A DNA stretch of 64,000 nt from Azospirillum sp. TSH64. Lineage in GTDB: Bacteria > Pseudomonadota > Alphaproteobacteria > Azospirillales > Azospirillaceae. Where the stretch lies: NCBI RefSeq assembly GCF_003116035.1, contig NZ_LGQW01000015.1:3612969-3676968 (forward strand). The letters run 5' to 3'. The translations under genes and the position numbers were made by a program. The notes beneath the pieces were generated by a model. That model was not told where the DNA came from and searched no databases. It saw nothing but the letters and a program-made list of their open reading frames with translations. This document shows, piece by piece, positions 17,016 to 25,112 of this stretch; position 1 is the first letter of the stretch, and each line of letters opens with the position of its first letter.

Positions 17016-17885
17016 ATGGATATTTTCTTCGGTCAACTCTTCACCGGGCTCAGCATCGCGTCGATCCTGCTGCTGGTGGCGCTCGGGCTTGCGATCATCT
17101 ACGGCGCGATGGGGGTGATCAACCTCGCCCATGGCGAGTTCGTCATGCTGGGCGCCTACGGCACCTGGTTCCTCCAGTCGCAGTTCGGCCTGCCGCTGAT
17201 CCCCTGCCTGCTGCTGGTGTTCTTCATGGTGGCGGCGGCCGGCTGGGTGGTCGAGAGCACGGTGGTCCGCTTCCTCTACCACCGGCCGCTCGACACCATC
17301 CTGGCGACCTGGGGCATCGGCATCATGCTGCAACAGGCGGTGCGCCTGTCCGCCGGGGCCGAGCTGCGCTATGTCCAGACGCCGGAGTTCCTGTCCGGCA
17401 GCATCGACATTGCCGGGGTCGGCATCCCCAGCTACCGCCTGTTCATCCTGGCACTGACCGCCGCCCTGCTGGCGCTGACCTGGTTCGTCATCCAGCGCAC
17501 CGAGTTCGGCATGAAGCTGCGCGCCGTCACCCAGAACCGCGAGATGGCCAGCTGCTACGGCATCAACAGCGCCAGGATCTACAGCCTGACCTTCGCCTTC
17601 GGTTCCGGCCTCGCCGGGCTGGCCGGGGCGCTGGTGGCGCCGATCAAGAGCGTGGCGCCGGACATGGGCACCAACTTCGTGGTCGATGCCTTCATGGTGG
17701 TGGTGGTCGGCGGGGTGGGCAGCCTGATCGGCACGGTGGTCAGTTCCGGCCTGCTCGGCAGCGGCACCGCCGGCATCGCCTTCCTGCTGAACGACACGCT
17801 GGCAAAGGCGCTGGTCTTCCTGGCGGTGGTGGTGCTGGTCCGCTTCCGTCCGCAGGGCCTGTTCGTCGACCAGCGGCGCCGGTGA
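17016..17885 (+). CDS. Branched-chain/urea-type ABC permease (LivH/UrtB-like)
   Basis: 289-residue polytopic membrane protein of the LivH group. It begins with a hydrophobic segment (GLSIASILLLVALGLAIIYGAMGVINLAHGEF-like, residues about 8-40), and contains the conserved AVTQNREMASCYGIN loop that contacts the ATPases. It pairs with the LivM-type permease of the next gene to form the channel. ATG 17016 is preceded by CGGAGGGG. Confidence 0.88.
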   Translation: MDIFFGQLFTGLSIASILLLVALGLAIIYGAMGVINLAHGEFVMLGAYGTWFLQSQFGLPLIPCLLLVFFMVAAAGWVVESTVVRFLYHRPLDTILATWGIGIMLQQAVRLSAGAELRYVQTPEFLSGSIDIAGVGIPSYRLFILALTAALLALTWFVIQRTEFGMKLRAVTQNREMASCYGINSARIYSLTFAFGSGLAGLAGALVAPIKSVAPDMGTNFVVDAFMVVVVGGVGSLIGTVVSSGLLGSGTAGIAFLLNDTLAKALVFLAVVVLVRFRPQGLFVDQRRR

Positions 17886-18045
17886 GGGGGCCAAGGAGAT
17901 GACCATCCTCCCGTTCCCCGACGACCTCCCCCACGACCGGCCCGCCACCCTCGGTCAATCGACTCCCAGCCAGCCAAATCTCCGCCAACCCGATCTTCAA
18001 AGCCGGGCCGGTTCCCCGGTCGGTCCCGTCGTCCGGAGCCCGCTC

Positions 18046-19182
18046 ATGTCGAAATCGACCCTGTCGCGCAGCAAGCCCTACGCCCAGCTCGCCGCCTATC
18101 TGCTGTTCTGCGCCGTCATCCTGGCGGTTCCCAGTTTCGTCACCGACGCCTTCCTCCTGAACAAGTTCGCCCGCTATCTGGCGCTCGGCCTCGCCGCCGC
18201 CGCGCTGGCGCTCAGCTGGGGCTATGCCGGCATCCTCAATCTGGGGCAGGGGGTCAGCTTCGGCATCGGCGCCTATGCCATCGCCATGCATCTGAAGCTG
18301 AAGACCAGCCCGGTCCACACCGGGTCGGCCGGGCTGCCGGACTTCATGGTGTGGAACAACCTCGACCACCTGCCCTGGTTCTGGCAGCCCTTCCATTCCA
18401 GCCTGTTCGCGGTGGCGGCCGGCATCCTGGCGCCGGTGGTGGTGGCGCTGCTGCTGGGCTCCTTCATGTTCCGGGCGCGGATCGCCGGGGTCTATGTCGC
18501 CATCATCACGCTCGCCATGCTGGCGGTGGTCAATCTGCTGTTCATCGACCAGCAGGCCTACACCGGCGGCTTCAACGGCATCACCGATCTGGCGTGGCTG
18601 GAGGCCGGCAGCGTCACCTTCGATCCCTACAGCCCGGCCTTCTACTATCTGTCCGCCGGGGCGCTGTCGCTGTGCCTGCTGCTCGGCCTCGCCTTCACCC
18701 GCAGCAAGGCCGGGCTGATCCTCCAGGCCATCCGCAACGACGCCGACCGGGTGCGCTTCTTCGGCTACGACGTCGCCGCCTACCAGTCGCTCGCCTTCGC
18801 GGTGTCGGCCGGTATGGCCGGGCTGGCGGGCATGCTCTACGCCATGGTGCTGGAATTCGCCTCGCCCACCTTCATGGGGGTGCCGCTCAGCCTGTCGATG
18901 GTGATCTGGGCGGCGGTCGGCGGGCGCGGCTCGCTCTTGGGGGCCGCCATCGGCGCCATTCTGGTCAACTTCATGCAGGGCAGCCTGTCCGAGAGCTTCC
19001 TCGACACCTGGCAGCTGATCCTCGGCGGCATGTTCATCCTGGTCGTGGTCTTCCTGCCCAACGGCCTGTCGAGCCTGATCGGCATCCTGGCCGACCGCCT
19101 GACCCGCCCAGCGCGGCAGACGCCGGACACCGCCCTTGCCGCCCTTTCCGAGGCGCCGCGTGCCGGCCGCACGCCGAGCTGA
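18046..19182 (+). CDS. Branched-chain/urea-type ABC permease (LivM/UrtC-like)
   Basis: 378 residues from ATG 18046, with ten or so hydrophobic segments and the LivM motif GYAGILNLGQGVSFGIGAYA near residue 60; the coupling loop AIRNDADRVRFFGYD lies in the second half. An in-frame ATG at 17899 would add 49 proline- and glutamine-rich residues, but its Shine-Dalgarno touches the start codon, whereas CCGGAG is well spaced before 18046. If 18046 is right, a 160-bp spacer separates it from the LivH-type gene. Confidence 0.85.
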   Translation: MSKSTLSRSKPYAQLAAYLLFCAVILAVPSFVTDAFLLNKFARYLALGLAAAALALSWGYAGILNLGQGVSFGIGAYAIAMHLKLKTSPVHTGSAGLPDFMVWNNLDHLPWFWQPFHSSLFAVAAGILAPVVVALLLGSFMFRARIAGVYVAIITLAMLAVVNLLFIDQQAYTGGFNGITDLAWLEAGSVTFDPYSPAFYYLSAGALSLCLLLGLAFTRSKAGLILQAIRNDADRVRFFGYDVAAYQSLAFAVSAGMAGLAGMLYAMVLEFASPTFMGVPLSLSMVIWAAVGGRGSLLGAAIGAILVNFMQGSLSESFLDTWQLILGGMFILVVVFLPNGLSSLIGILADRLTRPARQTPDTALAALSEAPRAGRTPS

Positions 19183-19196
19183 AGGAGACGATCCTC

Positions 19197-19946
19197 ATGG
19201 CCTATCTCGAACTCCACGGGCTGGAAGTCAGCTTCGACGGCTTCAAGGCGGTTAACGGCCTGGATCTGGCGGTCGAGCGCGGCGAGCTGCGCTGCCTGCT
19301 GGGCGCCAACGGGGCCGGCAAGTCGACCACGCTGGACCTGATCTGCGGCCGGACCCAGCCGACCGGCGGGCGCATCCTGCTCGACGGGCAGGACATCACC
19401 AGTGCGCCGGAATACCGGCGCGCCCGCCATGGGGTGGGGCGCAAGTTCCAGGTGCCCAGCGTGTTCAGGGAGCTGACGGTGCGCGAAAATCTGGAGGTCG
19501 CGCACTCCCGGCATCCCGGCCCGGCGCGGACGATCCGCCTGTTCCCCGGCATCCGCCTCGACCGGCGCATCGCCGAGGTGCTGGAGATCGTCGAGCTGGC
19601 CGACGAGCTGGACACCCGGGCCGCCTTCCTGTCGCACGGCCAGACGCAATGGCTGGAGATCGCCATGCTGCTGGTCCAGGACAGCGCTCTGATCCTGATG
19701 GACGAGCCGACCGCCGGCATGACCATCCAGGAGACCGGCAAGACCTCGCGAATCTTCCAGCGGCTGCGCGGCCGGCACACGCTGATCGTGGTCGAGCACG
19801 ACATGGGCTTCGTGCGCGAGATCGCCGAGACCATCACCGTGCTGCACCAGGGCAAGCGCCTGTCCGAAGGATCGATCCGGCAGGTGGAGGAGGATCCCAA
19901 GGTGCGCGAGGCCTATCTTGGAAGCGGGGGCATCTCCCATGCTTGA
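19197..19946 (+). CDS. ABC ATP-binding protein (LivG/UrtD-like)
   Basis: 249 residues. Walker A GANGAGKST near 38-46, Q loop KFQVPSVF, Walker B LILMDEPTAGM, and switch histidine in VVEHDMGFVREIA. The usual LSGGQ signature is replaced by LSHGQTQWLEIA, as is typical for UrtD/LivG-type subunits of urea/amide systems. GAAGGAG precedes ATG 19197, 14 bp after the permease gene. It energises import together with the next gene product. Confidence 0.88.
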   Translation: MAYLELHGLEVSFDGFKAVNGLDLAVERGELRCLLGANGAGKSTTLDLICGRTQPTGGRILLDGQDITSAPEYRRARHGVGRKFQVPSVFRELTVRENLEVAHSRHPGPARTIRLFPGIRLDRRIAEVLEIVELADELDTRAAFLSHGQTQWLEIAMLLVQDSALILMDEPTAGMTIQETGKTSRIFQRLRGRHTLIVVEHDMGFVREIAETITVLHQGKRLSEGSIRQVEEDPKVREAYLGSGGISHA

Positions 19947-20634
19947 CATGACCGACGTCTATTCCTTCTACGGCAGCAGCCCGGTGTTGCAGAATGTCAG
20001 CTTCGCCGTACCCAGGGGCAGCCTGCTCAGCGTGCTGGGCCGCAACGGGGTGGGGAAGACCACGCTGATGCGGACCGTCATGGGGCTTACCGACCGGGTC
20101 ACCGGCCGGATCGGGCTGGGCGGCAGCGACATCCGGGGCGAGCCGACCCACCGCCGCGCCGGTCTCGGCATCGGCTATGTCCCGCAGGGGCGCGGCATCG
20201 TCGGCAAATTCACCATCCGCGAGAACATCCTGATGGGCAGCTTCGCCCGACCGGACGGCAAGCGCGAGATCCCGCCGCTGGTGTTCGAGATGTTCCCCTA
20301 TCTGCGCGACAATTTGAACCGGAAGGGCGGCGACCTGTCCGGCGGCCAGCAGCAGCAGCTGGCGATCGCGCGGGCGCTGGCGGCGAAGCCGCAGGTCCTG
20401 CTGCTGGACGAGCCGACCGAGGGCATCCAGCCCAACATCGTCGAGCAGATCCAAAACGTCATCATGACCCTGAACCGCCAGCACGGCATCACCGTCGTGC
20501 TGGTCGAACAGAATGTGAGGTTCGCGCGGCAGGCCTCCGACCTCTTCCTGATGCTCGACAAGGGGCGGGTCGCCGCCCACGGGCCGACGGAGAGCCTGAC
20601 CGACGATCTGGTGCACCGGCACATGGCGGTCTAG
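19939..20634 (+). CDS. ABC ATP-binding protein (LivF/UrtE-like)
   Basis: 231 residues from ATG 19939, overlapping the LivG-type gene by 8 bp. Walker A GRNGVGKTT, signature LSGGQQQQ, Walker B LLLDEPTEGIQPNIV and switch VLVEQNVRFA; the TEGIQP sequence is typical of LivF/UrtE. ATG 19948 is a possible alternative start. Second ATPase of the amide/urea-type importer. Confidence 0.88.
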   Translation: MLDMTDVYSFYGSSPVLQNVSFAVPRGSLLSVLGRNGVGKTTLMRTVMGLTDRVTGRIGLGGSDIRGEPTHRRAGLGIGYVPQGRGIVGKFTIRENILMGSFARPDGKREIPPLVFEMFPYLRDNLNRKGGDLSGGQQQQLAIARALAAKPQVLLLDEPTEGIQPNIVEQIQNVIMTLNRQHGITVVLVEQNVRFARQASDLFLMLDKGRVAAHGPTESLTDDLVHRHMAV

Positions 20635-20745
20635 GCGCCGTCCGGGCCGCATCTCCAACCCCGAAACACGGGTTCGCCGTCCGGCCTCGCGCCGGGACGG
20701 GACGCCCCCTCCTTATCGATCCACAGACCAGAAAGGGAATGCACC

Positions 20746-21786
20746 ATGTTGCACGGCGATATTTCCAGCAGCAAGGACACCGTCGGCGTCGCGGTCGTGA
20801 ACTACAAGATGCCGCGCCTGCACACCAAGGCCGAAGTCCTCGACAATGCCCGCAAGATCGCGGAGATGGTCCAGGGCATGAAGGTCGGCCTGCCCGGCAT
20901 GGATCTGGTGATCTTCCCGGAATATTCGACCCATGGGATCATGTACGATTCCAAGGAGATGTACGAGACCGCCTCGTCGGTCCCCGGCGACGAGACCCAG
21001 ATCTTCGCCGACGCCTGCCGCAAGGCGAAGGTCTGGGGCGTCTTCTCCCTGACCGGCGAGCGGCATGAGGAGCATCCGCACAAGGCGCCCTACAACACGC
21101 TGATCCTGATGAACGACAAGGGCGAGATCGTCCAGAAATACCGCAAGATCATGCCGTGGGTGCCCATCGAGGGCTGGTATCCCGGCAACTGCACCTTCGT
21201 CACCGACGGGCCGAAGGGGCTGAAGATCAGCCTGATCATCTGCGACGACGGCAATTATCCGGAGATCTGGCGCGACTGCGCCATGAAGGGTGCGGAGCTG
21301 ATCGTCCGCTGCCAGGGCTACATGTATCCGGCCAAGGAGCAGCAGGTCATCATGTCCAAGGCGATGGCCTGGGCCAACAACACCTATGTCGCGGTGGCGA
21401 ACGCCGCCGGCTTCGACGGGGTCTATTCCTACTTCGGCCATTCCGCCATCATCGGCTTCGACGGCCGGACACTGGGCGAGTGCGGCACCGAGGAGAACGG
21501 CATCCAGTACGCCCAGCTCTCCACCTCGCTGATCCGCGACGCGCGCAAGAACATGCAGTCGCAGAACCACCTCTTCAAGCTGGTCCACCGCGGCTACACC
21601 GGCAAGATCAACTCCGGCGAGGATTCCAAGGGCGAGGCGGCCTGCGCCTACAGCTTCTACCATGACTGGATCAACGATCCGGAAGGCACGCGCGCGCGGG
21701 TCGAGGCGATGACCCGCGGCACCGTCGGCACCGAGGAATGTCCCATCGACGGCATCCCCAACCCGGAAACCGCCCTGCATCGCTGA
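20746..21786 (+). CDS. amiE: Aliphatic amidase
   Basis: 346-residue nitrilase-superfamily amidase that hydrolyses short aliphatic amides (acetamide, propionamide and similar) to acid plus ammonia. The catalytic set is in place at the same numbers as in Pseudomonas AmiE: E59 (FPEY), K134 (KYRKIMPW) and C166 ([10 protein letters not shown]). N-terminus [24 protein letters not shown] is near identical to AmiE. The length equals that of AmiE, which also argues against formamidase AmiF. It follows the importer by 111 bp; I see no attenuator directly in front of it, so it probably depends on readthrough from leader L3. Confidence 0.92.
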   Translation: MLHGDISSSKDTVGVAVVNYKMPRLHTKAEVLDNARKIAEMVQGMKVGLPGMDLVIFPEYSTHGIMYDSKEMYETASSVPGDETQIFADACRKAKVWGVFSLTGERHEEHPHKAPYNTLILMNDKGEIVQKYRKIMPWVPIEGWYPGNCTFVTDGPKGLKISLIICDDGNYPEIWRDCAMKGAELIVRCQGYMYPAKEQQVIMSKAMAWANNTYVAVANAAGFDGVYSYFGHSAIIGFDGRTLGECGTEENGIQYAQLSTSLIRDARKNMQSQNHLFKLVHRGYTGKINSGEDSKGEAACAYSFYHDWINDPEGTRARVEAMTRGTVGTEECPIDGIPNPETALHR

Positions 21787-21870
21787 CGAGCAGGTCTGAA
21801 GGCGCGGCGGGGGTCGGGAGACGCCCGCCGCATCTCTTCGGAGCGAGACCAACAACAGGGAGACGTGCCG

Positions 21871-22671
21871 ATGGCGCTGGATGCACACCGGATTCCGGAG
21901 GAGCCCTATTACCGGCCGGTCGCCGGGGAGGTGGCACTGTTCGAGGCCGCCTATGCGGCGCGCATGCCGATGATGCTGAAGGGCCCCACCGGCTGCGGCA
22001 AGACCCGCTTCATCGAGCATATGGCATGGCGGCTCGGCCGGCCGCTGGTGACGGTGGCCTGCCACGAGGACATGACCGCATCGGATCTGGTCGGGCGCTT
22101 CCTGCTCGATCCCGGCGGCACGGTCTGGCACGACGGGCCGCTGACCCAGGCGGTGCGCCACGGCGCCATCTGCTATCTCGACGAGATCGTCGAGGCCCGC
22201 CAGGACACCACCGTCGTCATCCACCCGCTGACCGACGCCCGCCGCATCCTGCCGCTGGAGAAGCGCAACGAGCTGGTCCAGGCCCATCCGGACTTCCAAC
22301 TGGTGATCTCCTACAACCCCGGCTACCAGAGCGTCCTGAAGGATCTGAAGGAATCGACCAAGCAGCGCTTCGCCGCCATCGAGTTCGGCTATCCCAACGC
22401 CACGGTGGAAGCGGAGATCGTCGCCCATGAATCGGGCGTTGACGCCAACGTCGCGGCTTTGCTGGTCCGCATCGCCGCAAGCTCGCGCAACCTGAAGGGC
22501 CACGGGCTGCAGGAGGGGGTGTCCACCCGCATGCTGATCCATGCCGGCCGGCTGGCGGCGCAGGGGATCGCGCTGGAGACCGCCTGCCGGATCGCGCTGG
22601 TGCTGCCGATCACCGATGACGCCGACGTGCGGGATGCCTTCTCCGCCGCCGTGTCGGCGGCGATTGCCTGA
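21871..22671 (+). CDS. MoxR-type AAA+ ATPase (CbbQ/NorQ/AmiB-like)
   Basis: 266 residues from ATG 21871 with ACAGGGAGA eight bases upstream. Walker A GPTGCGKT (38-45), Walker [11 protein letters not shown], sensor 1 in [11 protein letters not shown]. The C-terminal helical lid resembles CbbQ/NorQ. Such ATPases work with a vWA partner to remodel or activate an enzyme, and the partner is encoded next. Position after amiE matches amiB of the Pseudomonas amidase operon, whose function is poorly defined. Confidence 0.82.
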   Translation: MALDAHRIPEEPYYRPVAGEVALFEAAYAARMPMMLKGPTGCGKTRFIEHMAWRLGRPLVTVACHEDMTASDLVGRFLLDPGGTVWHDGPLTQAVRHGAICYLDEIVEARQDTTVVIHPLTDARRILPLEKRNELVQAHPDFQLVISYNPGYQSVLKDLKESTKQRFAAIEFGYPNATVEAEIVAHESGVDANVAALLVRIAASSRNLKGHGLQEGVSTRMLIHAGRLAAQGIALETACRIALVLPITDDADVRDAFSAAVSAAIA

Positions 22672-22706
22672 GCTGTCCCTGTTTGGGGGAGAGGACCGGA
22701 GACCAG

Positions 22707-24473
22707 ATGCCCGACGACCAATCGCGTCAATTTCCCGCGGACCAGTTTCCCGCCGACACCGCCTTTTCCTCCGTTGAGCGCCGGCTGGTCGCCTATCTGG
22801 TCGCGCTGTGGCGGTTGCGGGTGCCGATCCGCCATGCCAAGCCGGATGCCGCCGGCAACCCGCCGCGGCGGGTCAGCCTGTCGGACGGGCTGATTTGGAT
22901 GCCCGGCACCTTCCGCGGCGTCGATGGCCACCGCTCCGGCGCGTTGTTTCGCGCCGCCCTGGTCCATGCCGGGGCGCATCTGCGCTTCACCGGCCCGCGC
23001 TTTCCCGCCGCCGGGCTGAAGCCGTTGCAGCTGGCGCTCGTCTCGCTGATCGAGGATGCCCGGGTCGAGCAGTTGGCGATGCGCGAGCATCCCGGACTGC
23101 TGCGGGTCTGGCGGCCCTTCCACGTCGCCGAGCCGGACGGCGCCGGCACGGCGCCCGCCCTGATGGCGCGGCTGGCCCGCGCGCTGATCGACCCCGACTA
23201 CCGCGACGACGACGCCTGGGTCGCCAAGGGCAGGCGGCTGTTCTTCGCGGCGGAGTCCGACTGGCACAGCCCGGCGCTCAGCCGCCGGATCGGCGGGCTG
23301 CTCGGCAACGATCTCGGCCAGATGCGGGTGCAGTTCAATTCCAAGGATCATGTCGTCGAGCCGGCCTACCGCGACGACAACATCGGCCTGTGGGACCATG
23401 GCGAGGCGCCGCCGAGCCCGCCAAGCGACGCCGAGACGGTGTTCGAGGCCTTCCGCACCGAGCAGGAAGAGCGCGACCGCGGCCGCCCCGACGATCAGGT
23501 CGGGGAGGGCGCCACCCCGGCACGGCTGTCCGCCACCGATGTCCCCGCCCGCGCGGTGGGGGAGGAGGAGATCACCGCCCCGCCGGTACGTTACCCGGAA
23601 TGGGACTACCGCGTCGGCATCGACCGTCCCGACTGGGTGGTGCTGAACGAACGGCGGAGCGAACCCGGCGACCCCGCCGCCATCGCCCGCATCGTCGAAC
23701 GCCATCAGGCGACCGCCGACCGGCTGACCGCGCTGGTCCGCTCGGCCAAGGTCAGCCGTCCGGTGCGGCTGCGCCGCCAGCCGGAGGGCGACCGCATGGA
23801 TCTGGACGCCTGCATCGACGCGATGGTCAGCCACCGCCGCGGCGAGGCTCCCGATCCGCGGGTGCATGAGGTGCTGGTCCGCCGCAACCGCGACCTGTCG
23901 GTCCTGCTGCTGCTCGACGTGTCCGCCTCGACCGGCGATCCGGTTGCCGGGGGCGGGCGCAGCGTGCTGTCGGTGGAGCGGGAGGCCGCGACCCTGTTCG
24001 CCCAGGCGCTGGACGGGCTGGGCGATCCCTTCGCCATCCATGCCTTCCGCTCCAACGGGCGGCAGGACGTCAGCTATTACCGGATCAAGGCGTTCCGCCA
24101 GCCTTACGACGACGCGGCCAGGGGGCGGCTGGCCGGATTGAAGGCCGGGCTGTCCACCCGGCTCGGCACCGCGCTGCGCCATGCCGGGCGGCTGCTGGAA
24201 CGGCAGGCGACCCATCGCCGCCTTCTGCTGGTGGTGACCGACGGCGAGCCGTCGGACATCGACGTCGCCGACCGCCGCTATCTGCTGGACGACGCCCGTC
24301 GCGCCGTGCTGGGGCTGGCGGCGCGGGGGATCGACTGCTTCGTGATCGGGCTCGACCCCCAGGGCCGCGACTACCTGACCCGGATGTTCGGGGCCCGCAA
24401 CGTCATGGTGATCGACCGCGCCGACAAGCTGCCGGAGGTGCTGCCGACCTTCTATCTGCGCCTGTCGACGTGA
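22707..24473 (+). CDS. vWA-domain protein (CbbO/NorD-like)
   Basis: 588 residues from ATG 22707. The C-terminal third is a von Willebrand A domain with MIDAS motif DVSAS (D404) and a later TDGEPSD loop; the N-terminal two thirds are a helical region with a metal-binding-looking HAGAHLRF stretch, as in CbbO/NorD. Acidic, low-complexity linker around residues 230-270. It should form a complex with the AAA+ ATPase encoded 36 bp upstream. CbbO partners usually activate Rubisco or NO reductase; here the only enzyme in the operon is the amidase. Confidence 0.8.
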   Translation: MPDDQSRQFPADQFPADTAFSSVERRLVAYLVALWRLRVPIRHAKPDAAGNPPRRVSLSDGLIWMPGTFRGVDGHRSGALFRAALVHAGAHLRFTGPRFPAAGLKPLQLALVSLIEDARVEQLAMREHPGLLRVWRPFHVAEPDGAGTAPALMARLARALIDPDYRDDDAWVAKGRRLFFAAESDWHSPALSRRIGGLLGNDLGQMRVQFNSKDHVVEPAYRDDNIGLWDHGEAPPSPPSDAETVFEAFRTEQEERDRGRPDDQVGEGATPARLSATDVPARAVGEEEITAPPVRYPEWDYRVGIDRPDWVVLNERRSEPGDPAAIARIVERHQATADRLTALVRSAKVSRPVRLRRQPEGDRMDLDACIDAMVSHRRGEAPDPRVHEVLVRRNRDLSVLLLLDVSASTGDPVAGGGRSVLSVEREAATLFAQALDGLGDPFAIHAFRSNGRQDVSYYRIKAFRQPYDDAARGRLAGLKAGLSTRLGTALRHAGRLLERQATHRRLLLVVTDGEPSDIDVADRRYLLDDARRAVLGLAARGIDCFVIGLDPQGRDYLTRMFGARNVMVIDRADKLPEVLPTFYLRLST

Positions 24474-24636
24474 TGGGATCGGCCGGGCCGGCGGAACCGG
24501 GCCGAACGGCGTGACGGCGGATGTCGTCATTGCCGAGACGCCACAGAATTTTCGCGCATCGCGGCGACGGGCAGCGTAGACTCCGCCGGATCGGAGGATG
24601 CCCCTCCCTGTCTCCTCAAGGAAGTCCGTAAGCCCC

Positions 24637-24879
24637 ATGCCACCCTCCAGGCCCCGCGTACCAGTGCCGCGACCGAACTTCAGCAAGTCCCGCTCCAACA
24701 CCGGCGCATCGACCGGGGTCCGGCCGGCGCCCGCCCGTGTGAACGGATCGGCGCTGCAAAAACAGACCCAGTGGCTCGCCCGCGCCACCGATGCCGAACG
24801 CACGGGCGACAGTGTGGAAGCGGAGCTTTGCCGGCAGTATGCCGAGCATTGGTTTCGCGTCTCGCGCGGCCAGGATTGA
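24637..24879 (+). CDS. Small DUF4167-like protein
   Basis: 80 residues from ATG 24637 (ATG 24598 is an alternative giving 93). A basic, proline-rich N-terminus is followed by GSALQKQTQWLARATDAERTGDSVEAELCRQYAEHWFRV, which resembles the helical core of DUF4167, an alphaproteobacterial family of unknown function, but without the long RNA-binding-like tail of full members. Stand-alone gene between the amidase operon and the hybrid kinase. Confidence 0.55.
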   Translation: MPPSRPRVPVPRPNFSKSRSNTGASTGVRPAPARVNGSALQKQTQWLARATDAERTGDSVEAELCRQYAEHWFRVSRGQD

Positions 24880-25112
24880 AAGCAGCCTGTCGCCAAGGCG
24901 AGCGAATCGACGTTTCCACCAGGCAGAGGCGGTCGCCGCCGTCTTCCCCGCAGCGTGAGCCGACCTTGTCCGGGACAGTCCCACCGTCTATAAACGGGCA
25001 TGCCTCAGCGGAAGACTGCTCCAGCCCCACCCGGTTCCGAACGCCAAGCCGTTGCCGGACGACTGCCGGCTGAGAGCCGGACGCGCAGGCAGGGCAGAGG
25101 GTCAGCGACCGC

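Noticed and set aside
20635..20745. A fourth ANTAR leader directly before amiE
   Set aside because: Only a short CCCG/CGGG hairpin is present, with no hexaloop pair and no U-run.
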